DNA from: Bacteroidales bacterium
GTDB taxonomy: Bacteria; Bacteroidota; Bacteroidia; Bacteroidales; UBA932
Assembly: GCA_017555925.1 (NCBI GenBank)
Contig: JAFZFL010000019.1
Location: 1-11,092, forward strand
Direction of reading: 5' to 3'
DNA: 11,092 nt
Shown here one piece after another: positions 1 to 6,587 of this stretch. The position numbers and the translations under genes were made by a program. Numbering within the stretch: position 1 is the first letter of the stretch; every line of letters starts with the position of its first letter. The notes under the pieces were generated by a model. It searched no databases, was not told the DNA's origin, and saw only the letters and a list, made by a program, of their open reading frames with translations.

Positions 1-107
1 AAAATATCTCTTCCTCTTAAAAAATTGATAACAACAAACATTCCTATCAGAGTGAGTACTACGAATAGTCCTATACCTTGTGTCTTTGTGAGTCTAACTT
101 GCTTCAT
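1..107 (-). CDS. MCE-family (MlaD-like) lipid-transport protein, N-terminal fragment
   Basis: Only the first 35 codons are inside the window; the gene continues past the left edge. The start is the ATG at 107-105, with an in-frame TAA five codons upstream and a purine-rich AAGAGAAGAAG-type stretch just before it. The visible protein has a short basic N-terminus (MKQVRLTKTQGIG), one hydrophobic segment (about residues 11-29) and then INFLRGRDIF-type residues. This matches the N-terminus of Bacteroidota MCE proteins, which are anchored in the inner membrane by one helix and expose an MCE domain to the periplasm for phospholipid transport between membranes. The MCE domain itself is not visible, so the call rests on the anchor motif and on the usual position downstream of an amidase. 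It lies 64 bp after the amidase stop and has its own candidate promoter. Confidence 0.72.
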   Translation of the reverse strand, partial: MKQVRLTKTQGIGLFVVLTLIGMFVVINFLRGRDI

Positions 108-132
108 CTTCTTCTCTTGTTAAAAAATCGTG

Positions 133-164
133 CAAACTTAATTCTACTGCTTCACTTTTGCAAC
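133..164 (-). promoter_or_regulatory. Candidate Bacteroides-type promoter for the MCE gene
   Basis: On the minus strand GTTG (164-161) is followed after 20 bp by TAAGTTTG (140-133). The second box fits the Bacteroides -7 consensus TAnnTTTG exactly, and the first differs from the -33 consensus TTTG by one base. Transcription would start near 125-130, giving a leader of about 20 nt before the ATG at 107. It would let the MCE gene be expressed apart from the amidase. This is a consensus match only. Confidence 0.5.
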
Positions 165-171
165 TTTTACA

Positions 172-1251
172 TCATTTTATTACCTGTCCGGATTTTACAT
201 GTATTATAAAAGCTCCCGGGAATTTCTTTCTTACCGATGGCAAATCTTTGGATGCATTCTCTTTTGAACTGTAACTTCCAAGCATATATTTATATGTGCC
301 GTTGCTCTTTATATATTGGGCGCCAACAGCTCCCTTAAACTCGGCTGCTCCACTTTTCAGTGGTTTGCTTACGGAAAATATCTGTATGCTGTAGAAGTCA
401 TCACTCTCTTTTGTCTTCTCTGCTGCAGGGGGTGCCTGTTCAGACAATGCATTGCCTTCATACACCTCCTTATATTGGCAGAAGGCATTGAAGAGCCTTT
501 TTGCTATGGCGTTCTGTCCCTCTTTGGTTATCATTGCCGCTCTGTCCTTTGAGTTTGACAGGAATCCTATCTCTGTGAGGATTGCAGGCATGGTGCTTCT
601 CCATAATACAATAAGTCCTCCCTGTTTTACTCCCCGGTTGTTGTAAACAGGTCCCTTTTTGTAGTTGTTCTGTATGATTTCGGCAAATTTTATGCTCTGC
701 TCCAGGTGTGTGTTCTGCAGAAGTGAAAATATGATATAGGATTCAGGTGAGTTGGGATTGAAGCCCTCATATTTGGTTTCATAGTTGTCCTCAAGTGCAA
801 TTACAGAGTTCTCAGCCTTACAAAGTTCAAAATTTGACTCGCTTTTGTGCATACCCATCACAAATGTTTCAGTACCACTGACTGATGTTGATTTGGTGGC
901 GTTTACATGTATTGAAATGAAGAGGTCCGCTTTGTTGCGGTTGGCAATGTCTGACCTCTCTGCAAGTGGTACAAACTTGTCGCTGCTTCTTGTATAGATA
1001 ATTTTTATGTGCGGATATTTGCTCTTTATCATATTGCCCAATTTAAGCCCGACAGAGAGGACAATATCTTTTTCTTTATATTTTGCCCCCGAACTGACCG
1101 TTCCCGGATCGTGCCCGCCGTGGCCCGGGTCTATCACAACTGTTTTAATGCGTGTGGCATAATTGTTCTGGGCCTCTGCAAAAGAGCAGCATCCGACAGA
1201 CAGGATAAACAAAAGCAGATATATTCTATATTTATTCAATGGTGATGGCAT
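172..1251 (-). CDS. N-acetylmuramoyl-L-alanine amidase (Amidase_3) with C-terminal SPOR-like region
   Basis: A 359-residue exported enzyme that would cleave the amide bond between N-acetylmuramic acid and the peptide stem in periplasmic peptidoglycan, as in cell separation. A Sec signal peptide occupies residues 1-27 (hydrophobic 10-22, likely cut after AEA). The Amidase_3 domain spans about 36-262: VVIDPGHGGHDPG gives the zinc ligand H44, E60 is the likely second ligand, SIHVNA gives H115, and LTEIGFLSN gives the catalytic Glu E227. Residues about 130-200 form an insertion in the place where the related AmiB/AmiC enzymes carry a regulatory helix, so activation by a partner is possible. A Pro/Ala/Glu linker (270-284) leads to residues 285-359, whose YSIQIFS, YKYMLGSYSS and FIIHVKSG pattern resembles a SPOR (septal glycan-binding) domain. 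The start is the ATG at 1251. It is transcribed divergently from the LptD gene and lies upstream of the MCE gene. Confidence 0.93.
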   Translation of the reverse strand: MPSPLNKYRIYLLLFILSVGCCSFAEAQNNYATRIKTVVIDPGHGGHDPGTVSSGAKYKEKDIVLSVGLKLGNMIKSKYPHIKIIYTRSSDKFVPLAERSDIANRNKADLFISIHVNATKSTSVSGTETFVMGMHKSESNFELCKAENSVIALEDNYETKYEGFNPNSPESYIIFSLLQNTHLEQSIKFAEIIQNNYKKGPVYNNRGVKQGGLIVLWRSTMPAILTEIGFLSNSKDRAAMITKEGQNAIAKRLFNAFCQYKEVYEGNALSEQAPPAAEKTKESDDFYSIQIFSVSKPLKSGAAEFKGAVGAQYIKSNGTYKYMLGSYSSKENASKDLPSVRKKFPGAFIIHVKSGQVIK

Positions 1252-1270
1252 ATAAGTTGCAAAAAATAAT

Positions 1271-1278
1271 TAACTTTG
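1271..1278 (+). promoter_or_regulatory. Candidate -7 box for the LptD gene
   Basis: TAACTTTG fits the Bacteroides -7 consensus TAnnTTTG and lies 46 bp upstream of the LptD start codon. No TTTG-like -33 box is present 19-21 bp upstream, so the promoter would be weak or dependent on an activator. Confidence 0.4.
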
Positions 1279-1285
1279 CGGTTTG

Positions 1286-1293
1286 CAAAAATA
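1286..1293 (-). promoter_or_regulatory. Candidate -7 box for the amidase gene
   Basis: Read on the minus strand this is TATTTTTG, an exact TAnnTTTG match, 35 bp upstream of the amidase ATG. A near copy (TATTTTTTG, one base longer) lies closer to the gene at 1266-1258. No good -33 box is visible. The box sits only 8 bp from the plus-strand box for the LptD gene, so the two promoters would face away from each other and overlap. Confidence 0.35.
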
Positions 1294-1324
1294 ATAAAAT
1301 TCGGATTAAAAGCCTATTCTTTTA

Positions 1325-4105
1325 ATGTCTGTCAGGAAAACTTTATATATGCTTTTTGCTTTTGCCGCAATGTTTGCATTCAGCTCCTACGGAGTTGCAG
1401 GCTTTGCAGGTGAGAGCCGTATGCCATTGGGAATAGGGTCGGGGCCGGTTCCCGGAATGCGTGCTTCCGGTTTTATACAGATAGATACTTTAGTAAAGGA
1501 AGATACTTTGGGATTGGCCGGGTCATTGTCAGCTACTGATTCTACGATAGTTGCAGATACTCTTATAGCACAGGATACATCGCAGAATAAGGCGAGTATT
1601 GATGCTCCGATTTTCTCTACAGCAAGAGACTCTATTGTGGAGGATTTTACTGATGGTAAAAAAATGATCTACTTCTACGGTGATGTTACGGTAACATACA
1701 ATAATCTGGAGATTAAGGCGGAGTATATGGCGTTTGATGTTGGTACAAACACTGTATTTGCAAAGGGAATGCCCGATACTACAGGTGAGATGATAGGTCA
1801 GCCGGTAATGAAACAGGGAGAAAGCACTTATGAGATGGAGAGTGTCTATTACAACTTCAATACTCAAAAGGCCAAAATCAAAAATATGATTACTCAGGAG
1901 GGTGAGGGATTTCTTCATGGACAATATCTTAAGAAGATGCCCGATAACTCCATAAATATTTCCAAAGGCAAGTATACCACATGTGATCATGAGCATCCTC
2001 ACTTTTATCTGAAAATGACCGCTGCCAAGGTAGTGAACGACAATGGTACAAAGAGGACTGTATTTGGTCCTGCGTATGCTGTGATAGAGGATGTTCCAAC
2101 TCCACTAGCCATTCCATTCGGATTTGTTCCCCAGATAAGTGGAAGAAGCAGTGGCCTTCTCATGCCAAACTATGGAGAAGAGAATGCCAGAGGATTCTTT
2201 TTAAGAGGTTTGGGATACTATTTTGTTTTTGGTGAGCATTTTGACCTTTCGGCAACGGCAGATATATATTCAAAGGGCTCATGGGGTGTCCAACTCAATT
2301 CCCGTTATAACAAGAGGTATAAGTTCAATGGTAATTTCTCTTTGAGCTATTCAAAAGATAAAACAGGTGAGAAAGGTTCTCCCGACTACTTTGAGTCCTC
2401 CAACTTTGGTGTGCAATGGAGTCATGGACAGGATGCCAAAGCGCGTCCCGGAACCACATTCAGAGCCTCTGTAAATTTCTCCAGCCCTTCAAACAACAAG
2501 TACAATTCCCAATCAATAAATGAAGCGTTGCAGAATCAGATCTCATCTTCAATCTCTTATGGCAAGACTTGGGCAGGAACGCCTTTCAGTTTGAGTGTGA
2601 ATATGTTGCATAGCCAGAATTCGAGGGACAGCTCGTATGCAATTACACTCCCTAACCTTACTTTTACTGTAAACAGAATATATCCGTTCAAGAAGAAGGA
2701 GAGAACAGGTCCTGAGAAGTGGTATGAATCATTTGCGTTCAATTACAGTACTACATTGGAGAACAAGATAAATTTCAAAGCCAGTGCAGTGGGAGAGCCT
2801 GATTTCATTAAGAAGATGAAGAATGGAATGAGACATAATTTCAGTATAAGTCTTCCTACATTCAGATTGTTCAAGTATATAAACGGTTCTCCATCTGTAA
2901 GCTACGGTATGAACTGGTTTTTCTCAGATATGGAGAAAGTATTCAACCAGGAGACTCAGAAGATTGAGAACAAGTATTCAGATCCGTTCAGCACTTTTGG
3001 TATAACTCAGAATTTTTCATTTGGAGTCTCTTTGAATACCCGCCTATATGGAATGTTCAATTTTGGAAGGGGACGTAAAGTGGAGGCTATACGCCATATG
3101 ATTACCCCTTCATTGAGCTTTAGTGCCCAACCCGAGATGGGAACGGCTGCAAATGGATATAAATCAATGAGCTATATAGATGTTAACGGTGTTCAGCATG
3201 TTGTTGACTACAACAGATATGAGGGCCAGATATATTCTGCTCCGCGCAAAGGCAAATCTGCAAGCATGAACTTCTCTATTGGAAACAATTTTGAGGCAAA
3301 ATTGAGAGACAAGAATGATACGACAGGTACAGGTGTAAAGAAAGTGAAGCTCATTGACCAGCTCTCATTGGGAGGTTCTTACAATTTCCTTGCAGACTCA
3401 ATGAGGCTCTCCAATATAAGTGTCAACCTCTCGACTACCATATTCGGTAAAATGGGTATATCGGCCAATGCTACATTAGATCCTTATGCAGTAAATGAGT
3501 ATGGTTCAAGAATAAACAAATTCAATGTGGTACAGGAGGGAGGATTCAAACTTGCACGTCTTACCAATGCAAGTTTGTCTACATCATACCAGTTCTCCGG
3601 AGAGGGCAAGTGCCGTCTGGGAGCCAATTACGACCCTTCTACTGCCGAGGGTGCGGCACGTAAAGGCAAGACAGATATGTATCAGAGAATATATTTCCAT
3701 CCTGTTACAGGCGAGTATATTCCGGGAGGCTGGGTATACTATCTCGATCCTGAGATTCCATGGTCTTTGAACTTCAACTTCAGTTATTCATACAACAGGC
3801 AATACCAGCGTGCCAATGAAAGGCTGATGACCAAACATAATCACAATATGACATTGGGTGCATCGGCACAATTAAGATTGACAAAAGATTTGAACTTCAA
3901 CTTGAATACGGGTTTTGATCTCACTAAAATGAAAATGACAACAACCCAATTGAGCGGTACTTATGATCTGCATTGTTTTACCATATCCATATCATGGATC
4001 CCTAATGGACAGTGGGAGAGCTGGAGTTTCAGTATCAGGGCCAAGGCTTCGGCACTGGCAGATCTGTTGCAGTATAAGAAGAATGCAAGTTATTGGGACA
4101 GATAG
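1325..4105 (+). CDS. lptD: LptD-family outer-membrane LPS-assembly protein
   Basis: A 926-residue outer-membrane protein, likely the translocon that inserts lipopolysaccharide into the outer leaflet. Residues 1-28 are a signal peptide. Residues 30-100 are a Ser/Thr/Asp-rich low-complexity linker with repeated DTL motifs. An OstA/LptA-like periplasmic beta-jellyroll follows (about 100-235), seen in IYFYGDVTVTYNNLEIKAEY and its alternating strands. The family marker region KGKYTTCDHEHPHFYLK (214-230) and FVPQISGRSSGLLMPNYGE (267-285) leads into a long beta-barrel (about 290-926) rich in alternating aromatic/polar strands, ending in ASYWDR. It is longer than E. coli LptD (about 780 residues) and fits the LptD_2-type proteins of Bacteroidota. 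Only three Cys are present (220, 763, 884), so the two-disulfide arrangement of E. coli is not reproduced. There is no clear Shine-Dalgarno before the ATG. ridA follows 58 bp downstream in the same direction, probably on the same transcript. Confidence 0.9.
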   Translation: MSVRKTLYMLFAFAAMFAFSSYGVAGFAGESRMPLGIGSGPVPGMRASGFIQIDTLVKEDTLGLAGSLSATDSTIVADTLIAQDTSQNKASIDAPIFSTARDSIVEDFTDGKKMIYFYGDVTVTYNNLEIKAEYMAFDVGTNTVFAKGMPDTTGEMIGQPVMKQGESTYEMESVYYNFNTQKAKIKNMITQEGEGFLHGQYLKKMPDNSINISKGKYTTCDHEHPHFYLKMTAAKVVNDNGTKRTVFGPAYAVIEDVPTPLAIPFGFVPQISGRSSGLLMPNYGEENARGFFLRGLGYYFVFGEHFDLSATADIYSKGSWGVQLNSRYNKRYKFNGNFSLSYSKDKTGEKGSPDYFESSNFGVQWSHGQDAKARPGTTFRASVNFSSPSNNKYNSQSINEALQNQISSSISYGKTWAGTPFSLSVNMLHSQNSRDSSYAITLPNLTFTVNRIYPFKKKERTGPEKWYESFAFNYSTTLENKINFKASAVGEPDFIKKMKNGMRHNFSISLPTFRLFKYINGSPSVSYGMNWFFSDMEKVFNQETQKIENKYSDPFSTFGITQNFSFGVSLNTRLYGMFNFGRGRKVEAIRHMITPSLSFSAQPEMGTAANGYKSMSYIDVNGVQHVVDYNRYEGQIYSAPRKGKSASMNFSIGNNFEAKLRDKNDTTGTGVKKVKLIDQLSLGGSYNFLADSMRLSNISVNLSTTIFGKMGISANATLDPYAVNEYGSRINKFNVVQEGGFKLARLTNASLSTSYQFSGEGKCRLGANYDPSTAEGAARKGKTDMYQRIYFHPVTGEYIPGGWVYYLDPEIPWSLNFNFSYSYNRQYQRANERLMTKHNHNMTLGASAQLRLTKDLNFNLNTGFDLTKMKMTTTQLSGTYDLHCFTISISWIPNGQWESWSFSIRAKASALADLLQYKKNASYWDR

Positions 4106-4163
4106 AAGGAATGACAGTATTTTCTGTCGGGAAACAAATACAATTAATATATAAGATAAGAAT

Positions 4164-4544
4164 ATGGAGAAAAAAATTATTGCGAGCCCATTGGCTCCTA
4201 AAGCTGTAGGTACTTACAGCCAGGCTGTTGTTGCAAACGGTACTATTTATGTTTCTGGTCAGCTTCCAATTGATGCCAATACAGGCGAGTTTGTGCCAGG
4301 TGGTGTAAAAGAGCAGTTGCATCAGGTTTTCAAAAACTTGGGTTATGTATTGGAAGAGGGCGGATACTCTTTCAAGGATGTTGTTAAAACTACCGTTTAC
4401 TTGGCTGATATGGCAGATTTCGCTACTTTGAACGAGGTATATGCAATGTACTTCTCTGAGCCTTATCCTGCAAGAGTAGCTTATCAGGTGGCAGCACTTC
4501 CTAAGGCAGCCAGAGTTGAGATAGATGTTATTGCAGTAAAATAA
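4164..4544 (+). CDS. ridA: RidA family reactive enamine/imine deaminase
   Basis: A 126-residue cytosolic protein of the RidA (YjgF/YER057c/UK114) family. These trimeric enzymes hydrolyse reactive 2-aminoacrylate and related imines released by PLP enzymes, giving 2-oxo acids and ammonia. Family residues are in place: Y18 (GTYSQA), S31 (YVSGQLP), N90, R104 (PYPARVAY), which binds the substrate carboxylate, and E119 (RVEIDVIAVK). The Cys found two positions after that Arg in E. coli RidA is Ala here, which is seen in other members. Length and start (ATG at 4164, after an A-rich stretch) are normal for the family. No promoter box is evident in the 58 bp after the LptD gene, so it is probably read from upstream; the hairpin at 4605-4641 would end that transcript. 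Confidence 0.94.
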   Translation: MEKKIIASPLAPKAVGTYSQAVVANGTIYVSGQLPIDANTGEFVPGGVKEQLHQVFKNLGYVLEEGGYSFKDVVKTTVYLADMADFATLNEVYAMYFSEPYPARVAYQVAALPKAARVEIDVIAVK

Positions 4545-4552
4545 TTTTCTTG

Positions 4553-4579
4553 TAAACAAAAGCATATTTATTTTGTTTA
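4553..4579. repeat. Perfect inverted repeat, operator-like, overlapping the rho -33 box
   Basis: TAAACAAAA (4553-4561) and TTTTGTTTA (4571-4579) are exact reverse complements separated by 9 bases. The dyad starts 9 bp after the ridA stop, and its right arm contains the TTTG (4572-4575) of the candidate rho promoter. No T-tract follows, so it does not look like a terminator. It could be a protein-binding operator or an AT-rich hairpin at the ridA 3' end. Confidence 0.5.
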
Positions 4580-4602
4580 TTCATTAGTAAGTTATACCTT
4601 TG
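4572..4602 (+). promoter_or_regulatory. Bacteroides-type promoter of rho
   Basis: TTTG (4572-4575), a 19-bp spacer and TACCTTTG (4595-4602) match the Bacteroides sigma-ABfr consensus (TTTG, about 19-21 bp, TAnnTTTG) at every defined position. Transcription should start around 4605-4611, leaving a leader of roughly 55-60 nt before the rho ATG at 4666. This is the best promoter match in the window. Confidence 0.7.
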
Positions 4603-4604
4603 TT

Positions 4605-4641
4605 CCGCTCTTCGCTTTTCTTGAAGAGCGGTTCTTTTTTT
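4605..4641 (+). terminator. Intrinsic terminator-like hairpin between ridA and rho
   Basis: CCGCTCTTC (4605-4613) pairs perfectly with GAAGAGCGG (4623-4631) across a 9-nt loop and is followed by TTCTTTTTTT (4632-4641). This is a strong intrinsic terminator for the lptD-ridA transcript. Its first arm begins 3 bp after the rho -7 box, so it also covers the predicted rho start site and would form the extreme 5' end of the rho leader. Confidence 0.85.
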
Positions 4642-4665
4642 AAAATATCCCCTTATTATAATCAT

Positions 4666-6546
4666 ATGTACGATATTATTGAATTGAGCAATAAAAGCAT
4701 TGAAGATCTTTATGCTATAGCTGAAACCCTAAATATACCAAAGGTAAAATCATTCTCCAAAGAGGATCTCATTTACAAAATTCTTGATGAGCAGGCTATT
4801 CAGGGTGTAGGCCGTCCTATGAGAAAGCCAAGGGCGCGCATACAGCAGCAACGTAAGGTAGAGAAGGTTGCGGAGACAAAATCTGTAGAGACAGGAGTGT
4901 TGGTTGAGCAGAAGATGGATGAGCAACAGAAAGTGGAGCAGCCGGATGTTAAAGCCGCGGAGGTTGTGCAACCAAAAACTGAAGTGATGGAATCTGTGCA
5001 GAATCATGATTCGGAAGAGAGAAGGAATCAGCCTAGAAGGGGAAGGCCTGCAAAGAAACATTCAGTAAAAGAGTCTGATAAGGAGACTGCAGCTCAACAA
5101 CATGAGGAGGTGGCTGCTTCTAAGGATATAACTCCTGAGGAGGCTGGCGACAATGAGAGCCAAACTGCAAAAGCAGATCAGGAACCGCAACAACATCAGC
5201 GCAACAAGAAGAAAAGGAACAGAAAATCATTGTCTAACAAGGAGCAGGAGCAGAAGCTTGCAGAGGCAAATGCAGCGGAGCAGACTGGTGATAATGAGAA
5301 TGCTGAACACTCTGGTGTAGAGGAAGAAAGATTGGCAGAGACTCACGAACAGGTTGTTCAGGAGCATAAGGAGCAGGAGGAGAAGATGCATAAGGGCGAG
5401 AAGAGAGCCCCAATGCCAAAATTGGAGTTTGAGGGAATTGTGGAGGCAAGCGGTGTTCTTGAAATAATGCCCGACGGTTATGGTTTCCTACGCTCTTCTG
5501 ATTACAATTATTTGAACTCTCCGGATGATATTTATGTGTCACAATCGCAAATCAAACTCTTTGGTTTGAAAACCGGAGATACTCTCTTTGGCGAGATAAG
5601 ACCTCCACGTGAGGGCGACAAATATTTCCCGCTTGTAAAAGTTAACCAGATCAATGGCAGGAGTCCGGAATTTATAAGAGACAGAGTGCCGTTTGATTTC
5701 CTTACACCTCTTTTCCCTGATGAAAAATTCGACATCACTTCTAAAGGACATAACAATCTCTCTTGCAGAATAGTAGATATGTTTACACCTATTGGAAAGG
5801 GACAGCGTGGCCTTATTGTTGCCCAACCGAAAACAGGTAAGACAATGCTTTTGAAAGAGATTGCAAATGCAATAGCAGACAATCATCCTGAAGTCTATAT
5901 GATTGTTCTTCTGATTGACGAGCGTCCGGAGGAGGTTACCGATATGGCACGTAGTGTAAAGGCAGAGGTTATTGCCTCTACATTTGATGAGCCGGCAGAG
6001 CGTCATGTGAAAGTGGCAAATATTGTGCTTGAAAAGGCAAAACGTCTTGTTGAGTGCGGTCATGATGTTGTAATCCTTCTGGATTCAATTACCCGTCTTG
6101 CACGTGCTTTCAATACTGTACAGCCGGCTTCAGGCAAAGTGTTGAGTGGTGGTGTGGATGCCAATGCCCTTCACAAACCAAAACGCTTCTTTGGTGCTGC
6201 CCGTAATGTGGAAAATGGAGGTTCACTTACAATTCTTGCAACAGCTCTTACAGAAACAGGTTCAAAGATGGATGAGGTAATCTTTGAGGAGTTCAAGGGT
6301 ACAGGTAATATGGAGCTTCAGCTCGACAGAAAACTTGCCAACAAACGTCTGTTCCCAGCTGTAGATGTAACATTGAGTTCGACTCGTAGGGATGATCTTT
6401 TGTACAGGGCTGAGGATATAAACCGTATATGGATTCTGAGAAACCATCTGTCGGATATGACAAGTGTTGAGGCAATGGAGTTTATGAAAGCTCATCTTGA
6501 AAAGACTGTAAACAATGAGGAATTTCTTATATCAATGAATGGATAA
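4666..6546 (+). CDS. rho: Transcription termination factor Rho with long disordered insertion
   Basis: A 626-residue hexameric RNA helicase that ends transcription by binding nascent RNA and moving along it with ATP. Residues 1-44 form the Rho N-terminal helical domain. Residues 45-254 are a low-complexity segment rich in Glu, Gln, Lys and Ala with basic patches ([23 protein letters not shown]). Residues 255-314 are the RNA-binding cold-shock-like domain (GYGFLRS). The ATPase core follows: Walker A AQPKTGKT (386-393), [10 protein letters not shown] with catalytic Glu E419, Walker [11 protein letters not shown] (D473), the [19 protein letters not shown] loop region and STRRDD with the likely Arg finger. 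E. coli Rho has 419 residues; the insertion accounts for the difference and is typical of Bacteroidota. The ATG at 4666 was chosen because [11 protein letters not shown] matches family N-termini; an in-frame ATG at 4600 would translate through the terminator hairpin. No clear Shine-Dalgarno is present. Confidence 0.97.
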   Translation: MYDIIELSNKSIEDLYAIAETLNIPKVKSFSKEDLIYKILDEQAIQGVGRPMRKPRARIQQQRKVEKVAETKSVETGVLVEQKMDEQQKVEQPDVKAAEVVQPKTEVMESVQNHDSEERRNQPRRGRPAKKHSVKESDKETAAQQHEEVAASKDITPEEAGDNESQTAKADQEPQQHQRNKKKRNRKSLSNKEQEQKLAEANAAEQTGDNENAEHSGVEEERLAETHEQVVQEHKEQEEKMHKGEKRAPMPKLEFEGIVEASGVLEIMPDGYGFLRSSDYNYLNSPDDIYVSQSQIKLFGLKTGDTLFGEIRPPREGDKYFPLVKVNQINGRSPEFIRDRVPFDFLTPLFPDEKFDITSKGHNNLSCRIVDMFTPIGKGQRGLIVAQPKTGKTMLLKEIANAIADNHPEVYMIVLLIDERPEEVTDMARSVKAEVIASTFDEPAERHVKVANIVLEKAKRLVECGHDVVILLDSITRLARAFNTVQPASGKVLSGGVDANALHKPKRFFGAARNVENGGSLTILATALTETGSKMDEVIFEEFKGTGNMELQLDRKLANKRLFPAVDVTLSSTRRDDLLYRAEDINRIWILRNHLSDMTSVEAMEFMKAHLEKTVNNEEFLISMNG

Positions 6547-6547
6547 C

Positions 6548-6579
6548 AAAAAAGGAGACAATCAAACGTCTCCTTTTTT
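6548..6579. terminator. Bidirectional intrinsic terminator between rho and the permease gene
   Basis: GGAGAC (6554-6559) pairs with GTCTCC (6568-6573) around an 8-nt loop. The stem is flanked by A6 on the left and T7 on the right, so the structure reads as a hairpin plus U-tract on both strands. It starts 2 bp after the rho stop and ends 9 bp before the permease stop, serving both convergent genes. Confidence 0.9.
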
Positions 6580-6587
6580 TGTACTTG

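Noticed and set aside
1180..1251. Lipoprotein signal in the amidase (LSVGC)
   Set aside because: The residue at -3 is Ser rather than Leu and a good signal-peptidase I site (AEA) follows, so a soluble exported protein is more likely.
4113..4128. Small hairpin GACAG-TATTTT-CTGTC after the LptD stop
   Set aside because: Only 5 bp of stem and no T-tract; probably not a terminator, though it could slightly modulate ridA expression.
4035..4565. A 176-codon open frame on the minus strand opposite ridA
   Set aside because: It is antisense to a well-supported ridA and the LptD 3' end, is Cys/Ile-rich without any recognisable domain, and has no promoter or ribosome site. It looks like a shadow frame.
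4600..4665. A 22-residue N-terminal extension of Rho starting at the ATG at 4600
   Set aside because: It would be translated from within the -7 box and through the terminator hairpin; MYDIIEL at 4666 matches the family N-terminus.
5539..6063. A 174-codon open frame on the minus strand inside rho
   Set aside because: It lies opposite the conserved Rho ATPase core, whose codon constraint explains the lack of stops.
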